From: an uncultured Muribaculaceae bacterium | Lineage (GTDB): Bacteria > Bacteroidota > Bacteroidia > Bacteroidales > Muribaculaceae | DNA length: 64,000 bases | Direction: 5' to 3' | NCBI GenBank assembly: GCA_944321705.1 | Contig: CALUMG010000005.1 | Location: 62,001 to 126,000 of the forward strand | Part shown: piece by piece, positions 7,986 to 16,863 of the stretch | How the letters are laid out: each line of letters begins with the position of its first letter | Position numbering within the stretch: position 1 is the stretch's first letter | Program-made: the position numbers and the translations under genes | The notes under the pieces: generated by a model | What the model was told of the DNA's origin: nothing | Databases searched by the model: none | Seen by the model: the letters and a program-made list of their open reading frames with translations, nothing else

Positions 7986-9434
7986 TTATTGTACTTCGCC
8001 TGTCGCGGCATCTTCATCTTCTTCAACTTGCTCCACCCAAGTATATGCCCCAATGTCGATGCCGTCATGGCTGAACCTGCTGACACCATACATGTCAACT
8101 GTGGCGTTGTCGGGGCATAAGGATGAATCGCCTGCCGAGATGGCGTCGCTTTCGTTCTTCAGTCGGTAGTCAAATAAGTATTCTTCACGCACTGTAAAGA
8201 ATTTTGGGTCGGCATCCCATTTGCAGTTTATGAAATTTGCGTCATCCGAGCCGTTGGAACGCAACAGGCAGTTCCTTAAAAATACATTTGAGCCGGTGAG
8301 GTCTCCCGGACTTATGTCGGAAGTATTGCCGTACAGGATGCAATTGTCAAACCGAGCGTCCATCAACGGTGTGGCTCCTTGGCTTTCTTCGGGTAGAAGG
8401 TAGTATAAGTCAAGAATAGGGCCTGTAATGGCATCAAACAAGTAGTAATTGGCAAGTGTGCATTGGGCAAATCGCGTGATGCCGCCGTGTATCGACACTA
8501 CAGCCTCGGCAGCGTCGGAAAATTCCGATCCTTCGGCTTCAATCCATGCATGGCGGACTTTCAAAACTGATGAAGAAGAGTTGTGCAACACGCTGTTGAA
8601 TATGTGTAATTTCATGCGGTCGATTCCGGCTGAGTCAATTTCCACTCCCGACGAAGAGCCTCTCATGCTCACATATTGCATTTCGTTTCCGAAGCTGGAA
8701 GGCATGAATCGTATTCCTCCCCATTGTCCCGACATTATGTCGTAGTCAATGCCGCCGACAACGTTGTCGAGCCTGTCGCCGCGCAGGGTCACCGGCGCGT
8801 CCTGTGTGCCGTTGGCAAGGAGCGTGCCGTGTATTTTCATTCCGCTCTTGTCGTGGAACAGGATGGTTGTCCCGGCATCAAGTGTCAACGTGGCGTTTTC
8901 GCCTACCGTCAGCGTGTCGAAAACAAGATAGGGCTTCCCAGCTTTAAAATGAGTGTCGGTGTTTATTGTCGGAGCATACATCCGGGTCACGTCTTGTCCC
9001 CATGCCGTGATGACGACCGATTGGGTCACACCATTGGTCACGAAGTCGAGGCGGTCTTCAATTTCAAGCGGCAAGTCCTGTCCGGTAGGGTTGACGTATG
9101 CCTCGACAAATACATATATGCTGTCCTCACCCCTCACTTCCACATTGCTGAATGATTCGCCTTTCATTCCATCCACGTTGAGGTGGAAAATGCCGCCATC
9201 GTTGCCGGCAAGAGTTATGGATGAGATGTTGAGCATCTTTTTATTGCGGTTGTACACAATGAATTGCTTGGTTGGAGTTCCGGTCTCGGTAATTACGGTG
9301 TCGAAAGCGAGTGTGTCGACCGAAAATGACAAAATGTCGGAACTGCTTGTCGTGAAGCTGTCCTCGATGCATGCCGTGTTGATTATGGCCAACGTGGCGG
9401 CTACGGCAAATATGAAGTATTGCAATCGTTTCAT
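7986..9434 (-). CDS. Surface lipoprotein with a right-handed beta-helix fold
   Basis: From the ATG at 9434 the protein is 482 residues and starts with a lipoprotein-like signal (MKRLQYFIFAVAATLAI, Cys22). Acidic residues follow the Cys (CIEDSF), as in Bacteroidetes surface-export signals, though the lipobox INTAC is atypical. An upstream TTG start at 9473 would add 13 residues before the signal and is unlikely. A beta-rich N-terminal domain (to about 145) is followed by short repeating strands such as ATLTLDAGTTILFHD and KIHGTLLANG, typical of parallel beta-helix proteins. The C-terminal end DGIDIGAYTW is often seen in choice-of-anchor/beta-helix proteins. Ligand or substrate is unknown. It heads the transcript that includes folB and the GH97 gene. 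Confidence 0.75.
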   Translation of the reverse strand: MKRLQYFIFAVAATLAIINTACIEDSFTTSSSDILSFSVDTLAFDTVITETGTPTKQFIVYNRNKKMLNISSITLAGNDGGIFHLNVDGMKGESFSNVEVRGEDSIYVFVEAYVNPTGQDLPLEIEDRLDFVTNGVTQSVVITAWGQDVTRMYAPTINTDTHFKAGKPYLVFDTLTVGENATLTLDAGTTILFHDKSGMKIHGTLLANGTQDAPVTLRGDRLDNVVGGIDYDIMSGQWGGIRFMPSSFGNEMQYVSMRGSSSGVEIDSAGIDRMKLHIFNSVLHNSSSSVLKVRHAWIEAEGSEFSDAAEAVVSIHGGITRFAQCTLANYYLFDAITGPILDLYYLLPEESQGATPLMDARFDNCILYGNTSDISPGDLTGSNVFLRNCLLRSNGSDDANFINCKWDADPKFFTVREEYLFDYRLKNESDAISAGDSSLCPDNATVDMYGVSRFSHDGIDIGAYTWVEQVEEDEDAATGEVQ

Positions 9435-9518
9435 ATACAAAAGTAACGATTTTGCCATTATTTTATTTTGCACAGGAGTTAAAACCTGCGTGTCGGTGAC
9501 GTTTTTGTTCCAACCGGC

Positions 9519-9549
9519 TTTGAGGTTTGCAGCATAAAGGTTAAATTTG
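9519..9549 (+). promoter_or_regulatory. Promoter of vsr
   Basis: TTTG (9519-9522), exactly 19 bases, then TAAATTTG (9542-9549) is a full match to the Bacteroidetes vegetative promoter. The expected start is about 15 bases before the vsr ATG at 9572. Confidence 0.75.
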
Positions 9550-9571
9550 TCCTTGTCGTATACAGGTTTGC

Positions 9572-10102
9572 ATGGATATTTGGGACAAAAAGAAACGGTC
9601 GGCTGTCATGGCAAGAATAAAAAGTCGTGACACGAGACCCGAATTGATTGTCAGAAAATATTTGTTTGCCCGTGGATATCGTTATCGCAAGAACGTGAAG
9701 GGGTTGCCGGGAACGCCTGACATAGTTTTACGCAAATATGGCATAGTGATATTTGTGCACGGATGCTTTTGGCACGGTCACGAACATGAGAATGAAATAC
9801 ACATACCGCAGACGAATCGTGAATTCTGGTCGAAAAAGATAGAGAGGAACAAAGCTCGTGATGCCGAGAACCGCAAAAAGCTGACCGGCATGGGCTGGGT
9901 GGTGATAACATTGTGGGAATGCCAGTTAAAGCCTGCTGTGAGAGACAAGACATTGCTTGAACTTGAATATCTTATAAATCATTCATATCTTGAGCGATTC
10001 TCGGCGCACAAGGTGAAGCCTTATGGCAACATCGCCGAAGAGGACGGCAGCGGTCTCAGTGTGGCAGCCGAGCCGGATGCCGACTACGGTAGTGGCAAGT
10101 GA
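9572..10102 (+). CDS. vsr: Very short patch repair endonuclease Vsr
   Basis: This 176-residue protein nicks DNA 5' of the T in T:G mismatches left by deamination of 5-methylcytosine. Compared with the E. coli enzyme, the catalytic Asp is present (PGTPDIV, Asp50), as are the two active-site His (FVHGCFWHGH, His63 and His68). Zinc ligands Cys65, His70 and the Cys of WEC are kept, and His72 replaces the fourth Cys. The last 40 residues extend past the conserved core and look poorly conserved. No cytosine methyltransferase or restriction gene is in this window, so it is an orphan Vsr here. It has its own promoter. Confidence 0.93.
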   Translation: MDIWDKKKRSAVMARIKSRDTRPELIVRKYLFARGYRYRKNVKGLPGTPDIVLRKYGIVIFVHGCFWHGHEHENEIHIPQTNREFWSKKIERNKARDAENRKKLTGMGWVVITLWECQLKPAVRDKTLLELEYLINHSYLERFSAHKVKPYGNIAEEDGSGLSVAAEPDADYGSGK

Positions 10103-10195
10103 CGGCAGCGGTTTTGGCATGGAATATGTTAGAATATCCATAACGACAATTATTACCAACAGGCATACGTCAAGGACGGTGCAAATTATAAATTT

Positions 10196-11155
10196 ATGAA
10201 ACAAGTTGAGAACAACAGCGATGCATGCGAGGTGATTGACGCATGTTGCGACGATAGGGATAAATCGCCTTTGGTGTTTCACAGGCTCACGTTTAATTCT
10301 ATTCCACTCATTGTTCCTTATTTGGAGCGAAGCGGAAGCCTATCGTGCGACTACACAATAGGCGGCATTTACATGTGGACCGAATATTTCAAGTATCATT
10401 ACTGCATATATGAGAACACATTGTTCATAAAAGGGGTGGCGGAGGACGATACGAGAAAAACCGCGTTTTCCTTACCTATAGGCCAGTTGCCATTGAGCGA
10501 ATCGGTGAGGTTGCTCGGTTGCTATTGTCGCCAACACGGGTTGCCTTTGGTTTTTTCGGCCATTCCTGAGGAGCATATCAAGGAATTTGAAGCGTTGAGT
10601 CCTGTCGGTGTGACGTGCTTGGACGAGTGGGGCGATTATGTATATGATGCCGAAAGCCTTGCCACGCTTGCAGGTAACAAGTTGAAAAAGAAGCGTAACA
10701 GGGTGAACAAGTTTGTCCTGACCTATCCCAATCATGAAGTGAAACCAATAACCCAAGAGAATCTGCCCGAAATCAAGGAATTTTACGCAAGGTTGATAAA
10801 AACAAAGGACGACGAGGGAATGGCTGCCTATGAGAGACGACAGGTTGCCAATGTGCTGAAGAATTATGGCAATTACCCGTTTGAAGGGTTGGTTTTGACT
10901 GTGGAAGGTAAAGTGGTCGCGTTTTCCGTAGGGGAAGTGATAGGCGACACGCTGTATGACCACATTGAAAAGACCGACCATGACTATGTGGGAGCCAATG
11001 AGTTCATCAACATGTCCATGGTGAAATATTGCCTTGAACGACATGGCATAAGATATGTAAATCGCGAAGATGATGCCGGTGACGAGGGGCTGAAGCAGGC
11101 GAAACTTGCATATAATCCAATAATTTTTCTAAATAAATATAACGTTTCTTTTTAA
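10196..11155 (+). CDS. DUF2156 (phosphatidylglycerol lysyltransferase C-domain-like) protein
   Basis: This is a 319-residue soluble protein of the DUF2156/LPG-synthase C-terminal family, a GNAT-like acyltransferase fold. The N-terminal half has the family's YTIGGIYMWTEYF pattern. The C-terminal half has KKKRNRVNKF, then a GNAT-like block (GLVLTVEGKVVAFSVGEV) and a terminal YVNREDDAGDEGLKQAK stretch, which is strongly typical. Many Bacteroidetes genomes carry one such gene without the MprF membrane half; the substrate in them is not established. It begins 93 bases after vsr and may be read from the same promoter. A transfer of an aminoacyl or acyl group is the family-level expectation only. 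Confidence 0.8.
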   Translation: MKQVENNSDACEVIDACCDDRDKSPLVFHRLTFNSIPLIVPYLERSGSLSCDYTIGGIYMWTEYFKYHYCIYENTLFIKGVAEDDTRKTAFSLPIGQLPLSESVRLLGCYCRQHGLPLVFSAIPEEHIKEFEALSPVGVTCLDEWGDYVYDAESLATLAGNKLKKKRNRVNKFVLTYPNHEVKPITQENLPEIKEFYARLIKTKDDEGMAAYERRQVANVLKNYGNYPFEGLVLTVEGKVVAFSVGEVIGDTLYDHIEKTDHDYVGANEFINMSMVKYCLERHGIRYVNREDDAGDEGLKQAKLAYNPIIFLNKYNVSF

Positions 11156-11171
11156 TCCCCGTAAATTGTCT

Positions 11172-11179
11172 TATTTTTG
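11172..11179 (+). promoter_or_regulatory. Possible -7 element (TATTTTTG)
   Basis: TATTTTTG fits TAnnTTTG and lies about 140 bases before the glycosyltransferase start. No good TTTG is seen at the right distance upstream, so this is a weak call. Confidence 0.3.
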
Positions 11180-11317
11180 TGGCAAACTGACGCTTTTGTT
11201 GTTAAAAAACGTGATATGCATGCAATGTCCTTGTCATAGCTCACGTTTTGAAGACAAGAGATAATTTTTCAATCCCGGTTGGGGGTTGGCATAATATCAA
11301 AAAAGGCTGGATTAAGA

Positions 11318-12070
11318 ATGTCACATGAAACGATGTCGGACAGTATTGTAATAATTCCGACATATAACGAAAAAGAGAACATATCAAACATTATAAATGC
11401 GGTGTTCGCGCTCGAACATCGGTTTGATATACTTGTCATCGATGACAATTCTCCCGATGGCACGGCCGATATAGTCAAAGGATTGCAACAGCAATTTGCC
11501 GACAGGTTGCATTTGCTACAGCGTCCTGGCAAGCAAGGGCTCGGAACGGCATACATCGCAGGGTTCAAGTGGGCTTTGGATGCCGGTTACGATTATGTCA
11601 TAGAGATGGATGCCGATTTTTCGCACAATCCGAAAGATCTCACGCCGTTGCATGACGCATGTGCCAAGCAAGGTGCCGACGTGGCCGTTGGGTCGAGATA
11701 CATAACGGGGGTAAATGTCGTCAACTGGCCTATGGGGCGTGTCATCATGTCGTATTATGCAAGTGCCTATGTCCGAATGATAACAGGAATGAACGTGCGA
11801 GACACAACTGCCGGTTTTGTGTGCTATCGAAGAAAGGTTCTTGAAACAATCAATCTCGACTTGATAAAGTTCAAGGGTTATGCATTCCAGATTGAAATGA
11901 AATTCACTGCATACAAGTTGGGATTCAAGATTGTCGAAGTGCCCATTGTGTTTGTAAACCGGGTGCTTGGAACAAGCAAGATGAATTCGAGCATTTTCGG
12001 TGAAGCGTTGTTTGGTGTGATACAATTGAAGCTCGACAGCCTGTTTAATTCAAAGTACAAAAGAAAATAA
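11318..12070 (+). CDS. Polyprenyl-phosphate mannose synthase-like family 2 glycosyltransferase
   Basis: A family GT2, DPM1-like enzyme of about 250 residues. It shows the GT-A hallmarks: VIIPTYNEKENI at the start, IDDNSPDGT for nucleotide binding, GLGTAYIAGF, and the metal-binding EMDADFSH. The C-terminal part has VPIVFVNRVLGTSKM, shared with dolichol-phosphate mannose synthases. It likely transfers a hexose from GDP or UDP to a polyprenyl phosphate on the cytoplasmic face; there is no long hydrophobic tail. ATG 11318 and ATG 11333 are both possible starts, and homology begins right after the second. It is 165 bases before pyrC and probably in the same transcript. Confidence 0.85.
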   Translation: MSHETMSDSIVIIPTYNEKENISNIINAVFALEHRFDILVIDDNSPDGTADIVKGLQQQFADRLHLLQRPGKQGLGTAYIAGFKWALDAGYDYVIEMDADFSHNPKDLTPLHDACAKQGADVAVGSRYITGVNVVNWPMGRVIMSYYASAYVRMITGMNVRDTTAGFVCYRRKVLETINLDLIKFKGYAFQIEMKFTAYKLGFKIVEVPIVFVNRVLGTSKMNSSIFGEALFGVIQLKLDSLFNSKYKRK

Positions 12071-12081
12071 ATATATAACAG

Positions 12082-12255
12082 ATGGGCATGGATTTGTCAT
12101 GTGATGAACCGGTTGCAAGGGAGTGTCATTGCAGGTGCGATTCGAGTGGACCATGCTACGTCAGGATGAATGTTTCGGCATTGATTCCGCAACAGGGTTG
12201 CGAAAACTTTGTCGTTTATTTTAGTGTTAAATTGCATGAAAAAAATACTATTTAA
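12082..12255 (+). CDS. Possible small Cys-rich ORF (57 codons)
   Basis: An ATG 12 bases after the previous stop opens a 57-codon frame with six Cys, including CHCRC, and it overlaps the pyrC start by 20 bases. Its position between two genes of one probable operon is what a translationally linked small gene would show. No family is recognised, there is no clear ribosome-binding site, and it may be a chance frame. Confidence 0.2.
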   Translation: MGMDLSCDEPVARECHCRCDSSGPCYVRMNVSALIPQQGCENFVVYFSVKLHEKNTI

Positions 12256-13579
12256 TGCATGTGTGATTAATGAATCCCGTCGCATCGATGGTTTTCTTAT
12301 CATGAATGATGGGGTAATCGCTGAAGTGGGGGAAGGAATGCCGTCGACCGAATTGATGGCAGCATGTGATTGCTGTTACGACTTGTCGGGCATGTGGGTG
12401 ATTCCGGGAGTGATTGACGATCAAGTGCATTTTCGCGATCCGGGGCTTACATGGAAAGGCGACATGGCCAGCGAATCGATGGCTGCCGTGGCAGGTGGCG
12501 TGACATCTTTCATGGATATGCCAAATGTAAATCCTCAGACTACTACCATAGAGACGCTTGAAGCAAAATATGAAAGGGCTGCAAATGTGTCTTTGGCCAA
12601 TTTCAGTTTCTTCATAGGTGCTACGAATGATAACATCGACACTCTCATGCAAGTTGATTTTTCTAAGACATGTGGAGTTAAGGCATTTCTTGGAAGTTCG
12701 ACTGGGAATATGCTCGTGAATAATCCCGATTCGCTTGAACGGTTGTTTTCGGAAGTTCCGGCATTGATAGCCGTCCATTCGGAAGACGAAGCGATAATTG
12801 CCGCCAATAAGCAGAGATATGCAGGATTGCATGGGGAGGATTTGCCTGTAAGTTTTCATCCTCTCATACGCAGTGAGGAGGCTTGTTATGTGTCGACTGC
12901 CCGTGCAGTGGAGCGAGCCGAGCGATGCGGCACCCGGTTGCATGTGCTACACTTGTCGACAGGACGTGAATTGTCGTTGTTTGATAATCAGAAGCCATTG
13001 TCGGAGAAGCGTATAACGGCCGAGGTGTGTGTGCACCATTTGTGGTTCTGCGATGAAGATTATGCCCGTCTTGGCAATGCAATAAAATGCAATCCGGCCA
13101 TAAAAACTGTCCGTGACAGGGAAATGTTGAGGGAAGGCCTGAAATCGGGATTGATAGACATCGTGGCTACCGATCATGCTCCGCATCTTCCGGCTGAGAA
13201 GCAAGGTAATTGTCTTAAAGCTGCTTCGGGAATGCCTCTTGTGCAATATTCGCTTGTGGCGATGCTTGAGATGGCTCGTAACGGAGTGTTCACCGTGGAG
13301 CAGGTAGTGGAAAAGATGTGCCATGCGCCGGCAATGCTGTACAGGATAGACAGGCGCGGATTCTTGCGTCCCGGCTATCATGCCGACATAACGGTAATAG
13401 ATCCTCATGCCGAGTTTACAGTTTCAAAACAGGATATCCTGTCGCGTTGCGGATGGTCGCCGTTTGAGGGCGTTACGTTCCACAGCAAGGTGGTAAAGAC
13501 ATTTGTAAATGGCAATTTGGTCTATGATGACGGAAGAATCAACGAAAGTGCCAAAGGGAAAAGACTGCTATTCAATTAA
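12236..13579 (+). CDS. pyrC: Dihydroorotase, class I
   Basis: This 447-residue amidohydrolase interconverts N-carbamoyl-L-aspartate and L-dihydroorotate, the third step of pyrimidine synthesis. Metal-site motifs are in order: VHFRDPG near residue 65, a conserved GVKAFLGSSTGNM block, HSEDE, HVLHLST, and IVATDHAPH with the catalytic Asp. The start is the ATG at 12236 (MKKILFNACVI); a TTG 27 bases upstream would only add unrelated residues. Length and motifs fit the long class I enzymes that act without needing active aspartate transcarbamoylase. The gene follows a glycosyltransferase and precedes a P-type ATPase by 17 bases. Confidence 0.93.
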   Translation: MKKILFNACVINESRRIDGFLIMNDGVIAEVGEGMPSTELMAACDCCYDLSGMWVIPGVIDDQVHFRDPGLTWKGDMASESMAAVAGGVTSFMDMPNVNPQTTTIETLEAKYERAANVSLANFSFFIGATNDNIDTLMQVDFSKTCGVKAFLGSSTGNMLVNNPDSLERLFSEVPALIAVHSEDEAIIAANKQRYAGLHGEDLPVSFHPLIRSEEACYVSTARAVERAERCGTRLHVLHLSTGRELSLFDNQKPLSEKRITAEVCVHHLWFCDEDYARLGNAIKCNPAIKTVRDREMLREGLKSGLIDIVATDHAPHLPAEKQGNCLKAASGMPLVQYSLVAMLEMARNGVFTVEQVVEKMCHAPAMLYRIDRRGFLRPGYHADITVIDPHAEFTVSKQDILSRCGWSPFEGVTFHSKVVKTFVNGNLVYDDGRINESAKGKRLLFN

Positions 13580-13596
13580 TCATATATTTTAAGGAA

Positions 13597-16329
13597 ATGA
13601 CAGACATTAACAAAGGCTTGAACAGGGCCGAAGTGGAAAAGAGCCGTGCCGAGCATGGCGTGAACATTCTTACTCCTCCTCCTAAACGATCGATGTGGCT
13701 GCAACTGCTCGACAAGTTCAAAGAACCTCTCATAGAGATTCTGCTTGTCGCATTGCTGTTGTCGCTTGGCATATCGGCTTATGAAGTGATCAGTCTTGGT
13801 GAACCCTTGACGGTATTCCTTGAGCCTGTGGGCATATTTGTTGCCATCACGCTTGCAACCGGAGTGGGATTTGCCGTTGAGATGAGTGCGAACAAGAAAT
13901 TTGAGATGCTCAATCAAGTGAACGACGAAGTGGCCGTGAAGGTCATGCGCGACGGAAATATCACCCAGATACCTAAAAAAGATGTGGTGGTGGGTGATAT
14001 CGTGATACTTGAAACAGGCGAGGAGGTGCCTGCCGACGGTATTTTGCTCGACTCGATGTCGTTGAGCATAAATGAGAGCACCTTGACGGGAGAGCCGGTG
14101 ATAAAGAAAACTCACATCGAGGCCGATTTCAAGAAGGATGCCACCTATCCGTCAAACCGTGTGTTGCGTGGAACGACCGTGACCGAGGGTCACGGTGTGA
14201 TGTGCGTTGATGCCGTGGGCGACAAGACCGAATACGGGAAGGTGTACAAGGAAGCACAGATTGACAATAACATAAAAACTCCGCTCACTCAGCAATTTGA
14301 CAAGTTGAGCCGTGTGATATCAGTCGGAAGCTATGTCGTGGCTGCGGTGATAATCATTGGTCGTTTGCTCATTTTCGATTACGACATTCACGGGCTTGGA
14401 AGCACCGAGTTTATCAATTATCTCATGGTGACCATCATGCTTGCAGTTACCCTTATCGTGGTGAGCGTGCCCGAGGGGTTGCCAATGAGCGTGACGCTGA
14501 GCCTTGCATTGAGCATGAAGCGTATGCTCAACAGCAACAACCTCGTCAGGAAGATGCACGCTTGCGAAACGATGGGCGCGACGACAATTATATGTACCGA
14601 CAAGACGGGAACGCTTACTCAGAACCAGATGCAGGTGTACGAGACGAATTTCTACGGAATGAAGCACAAGAACGGTCTTGACGATGACGAGGAGAGCACT
14701 ATAATATCGGAAGCGATAGCTTGCAACTCGACGGCGTTCCTCGACTTTTCCGACCCGAATAAAATCAAGGCTCTTGGCAACCCGACCGAAGGTGCATTGC
14801 TGCTTTGGCTCAATTCGATGGGACGTGACTACATGAAGATAAGACACGCCAACAAGGTGGAAGAGCAACTTCCGTTCTCCACCATGCGCAAGTTCATGGC
14901 CACGGTGGTGTTCAGCGAGACATTGAAACGCAGGGTGCTTTATGTGAAAGGTGCGCCCGAAATAGTGCTTGGACTGTGCAAGGATGTCAAGAACGACGTA
15001 GACCGCAAGGAGATAGCCGCATCATTGCTCGGATATCAGTCGAAGGCGATGCGCACGCTCGGTTTTGCGCGTCAGATATTGAATGACGACGAGAATCCAA
15101 TCGTAGACGGGAAACTCGATGCCAAGCGTCTTACATTCACAGGCATAGTGGCAATTTCCGACCCAATCCGTACTGACGTGCCCGATGCGATAAAATCGTG
15201 CATATCGGCCGGCATAAAGGTGAAAATTGTTACGGGAGACACTCCGGGCACTGCCAAGGAAATTGGTCGTCAAGTGGGATTGTGGACCGACGAGGATACT
15301 GATGAAAACATTATCACCGGACCCGATTTCGAGGCGTTGAGCGACGAGGAAGCGATGATAAAGGCGCAACAAATAAAAATCATGTCGCGCGCACGTCCTA
15401 CCGACAAGTCGCGTCTTGTCAACTTGTTACAACGCCAAAAGGAAGTGGTTGCCGTTACAGGCGACGGAACCAACGATGCTCCTGCGTTGAACGCTGCGCA
15501 GGTGGGGTTGTCGATGGGCGACGGCACGCAGGTGGCCAAGGAAGCCAGCGACATAACCATCATGGACAACTCGTTCAAGTCGATTTCGCTTGCCGTGATG
15601 TGGGGACGCTCGTTGTACAAGAATATTCAACGGTTCATCCTGTTCCAGCTCACAGTCAACGTGGTGGCTTGCTGCATCGTCGGCATAGGAGCGTTCATGG
15701 ATTATCAATCGCCGCTCACGGTGACGCAGATGCTTTGGGTGAACCTCATCATGGACACATTTGCTGCATTGGCACTTGCGTCGTTGCCGCCGAGCATGGA
15801 GGTGATGAAGGCCAAGCCGCGCAAGTCGACCGACTTCATTGTGTCGCGCACGATGACCACGTTCATCTTTGCGGTGGGTATCCTGTTCATGCTCTTCCTC
15901 TTCGGACTGATGCAATACTTCAAGCATGTGCACATCGACTCGCTTGCCGACTTCAGTCTGCTGACCTATTTCGAGACGTTCTTTAACTTCAATTACACGT
16001 CGGCCGACGTCATATCGCCTGTCGACCACACGATGTTCTTCACGATATTCGTGTTCTTGCAGTTCTGGAACTTGTTCAATGCACGTTCATTCCAGAGCGG
16101 CCACTCGGCATTCCACGACATGGGCCGGAGCAAAGTGTTCTTTTCAACGTTGCTCGTCATTGTGATAGGACAGGTGTTGATTGTGGAATTTGGCGGTGAG
16201 ATGTTCAATGTGGTCAAAGGCGGATTGTCGCTTTCCAACTGGTTGTACATAATCGCCGGCACGTCGATAGTGTTATGGATAGGCGAATTGACCCGCTTGG
16301 CAAAGATGTTGTTCTCAAAAACTAATTGA
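13597..16329 (+). CDS. Calcium-translocating P-type ATPase (PMCA-type)
   Basis: A 910-residue P2-type ATPase of the inner membrane that probably exports Ca2+. All catalytic motifs are present: TGE in the actuator domain (STLTGEPV), the phosphorylated Asp335 in DKTGTLT, KGAPE in the nucleotide domain and TGDGTNDAPAL in the hinge. The M4 segment carries VVSVPEGLPM, the PEGLP form found in calcium pumps. About ten membrane segments are visible, with the usual pairs before the actuator domain and six at the C terminus. The C-terminal region lacks a long calmodulin-type tail. It follows pyrC by 17 bases and is closed by a strong terminator, so it is the last gene of that transcript. Confidence 0.93.
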   Translation: MTDINKGLNRAEVEKSRAEHGVNILTPPPKRSMWLQLLDKFKEPLIEILLVALLLSLGISAYEVISLGEPLTVFLEPVGIFVAITLATGVGFAVEMSANKKFEMLNQVNDEVAVKVMRDGNITQIPKKDVVVGDIVILETGEEVPADGILLDSMSLSINESTLTGEPVIKKTHIEADFKKDATYPSNRVLRGTTVTEGHGVMCVDAVGDKTEYGKVYKEAQIDNNIKTPLTQQFDKLSRVISVGSYVVAAVIIIGRLLIFDYDIHGLGSTEFINYLMVTIMLAVTLIVVSVPEGLPMSVTLSLALSMKRMLNSNNLVRKMHACETMGATTIICTDKTGTLTQNQMQVYETNFYGMKHKNGLDDDEESTIISEAIACNSTAFLDFSDPNKIKALGNPTEGALLLWLNSMGRDYMKIRHANKVEEQLPFSTMRKFMATVVFSETLKRRVLYVKGAPEIVLGLCKDVKNDVDRKEIAASLLGYQSKAMRTLGFARQILNDDENPIVDGKLDAKRLTFTGIVAISDPIRTDVPDAIKSCISAGIKVKIVTGDTPGTAKEIGRQVGLWTDEDTDENIITGPDFEALSDEEAMIKAQQIKIMSRARPTDKSRLVNLLQRQKEVVAVTGDGTNDAPALNAAQVGLSMGDGTQVAKEASDITIMDNSFKSISLAVMWGRSLYKNIQRFILFQLTVNVVACCIVGIGAFMDYQSPLTVTQMLWVNLIMDTFAALALASLPPSMEVMKAKPRKSTDFIVSRTMTTFIFAVGILFMLFLFGLMQYFKHVHIDSLADFSLLTYFETFFNFNYTSADVISPVDHTMFFTIFVFLQFWNLFNARSFQSGHSAFHDMGRSKVFFSTLLVIVIGQVLIVEFGGEMFNVVKGGLSLSNWLYIIAGTSIVLWIGELTRLAKMLFSKTN

Positions 16330-16354
16330 AACAGGGTATATTATTTATAAATGC

Positions 16355-16399
16355 TGCGGCCGATACTTCCGTCAAGGTTGTATCGGCCGCAATGTTTTT
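16355..16399 (+). terminator. Intrinsic terminator after the P-type ATPase
   Basis: A perfect 12-bp stem (TGCGGCCGATAC at 16355-16366, complement at 16380-16391) is followed by ATG and a run of eight or more T residues. It separates the housekeeping operon from the polysaccharide locus. Confidence 0.9.
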
Positions 16400-16478
16400 T
16401 CGTTCAGAGGCAATAACGGCACATCGATCAGAAATTCTTTGGCAAATCGCGCGGTGTCATAAAAATTGAAAAGCATAA

Positions 16479-16510
16479 TTTGGTTATTTATCAATAAATT
16501 GATAATTTTG
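16479..16510 (+). promoter_or_regulatory. Promoter of the polysaccharide locus
   Basis: TTTG (16479-16482), 20 bases, TAATTTTG (16503-16510) is a full consensus match. It would start a transcript near 16516, about 350 bases before the antiterminator gene. Confidence 0.65.
16488..16505 (+). promoter_or_regulatory. Palindromic operator candidate inside the promoter
   Basis: TTATCAAT-AA-ATTGATAA is a perfect 8-2-8 inverted repeat lying between the -33 and -7 elements and overlapping the first bases of the -7. A dimeric regulator bound there would block or remodel the promoter. AT-rich palindromes can also arise by chance. Confidence 0.35.
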
Positions 16511-16516
16511 CCCGTG

Positions 16517-16863
16517 GAATTTTCCATCTCTTGCCAAGAGATGTCAAGGACAGTTGGAAAAAATAGATTATTGGCTGTAAATACTTGTATAACAATGAAA
16601 TATGGTGTATGCAAGGAGCCAAGAGTATGAGTAAATAACAAAAACATCTTCGACCGCGTGAACCTTGTGCCCAAGGAAAACGCAAGTTTTTCCCCATTTG
16701 CTTGTAAAAGATTCGAGTCCGATTCGGTGTGATGTCGGACTGTGAATGCAGTTGCAACTGTGCCATTACCAGTGCGCGGTTGCTTAATGGGTGTGTCTCC
16801 ATCGACGGGGATAAATGGGTCGGAGCAAGTTGCCGGGAGATTCCGTGGCGACGCAAAAATAGT
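16517..16863 (+). other. Long untranslated leader before the UpxY gene
   Basis: About 350 bases with no convincing reading frame on either strand. UpxY proteins of Bacteroides act on the untranslated leader of their own operon, so this stretch is the expected site of action. I saw no pair of long inverted repeats that would mark an invertible promoter as in B. fragilis capsule loci. Confidence 0.4.

Noticed and set aside
9438..9445. TACTTTTG on the minus strand as promoter of the beta-helix lipoprotein
   Set aside because: It lies only four bases before the signal-peptide ATG, so a transcript from it would start at or inside the first codon; no -33 partner was seen.
16400..16863. Invertible promoter as in B. 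fragilis capsule loci
   Set aside because: No pair of separated long inverted repeats was found; the only palindrome is the short 8-2-8 one within the promoter.
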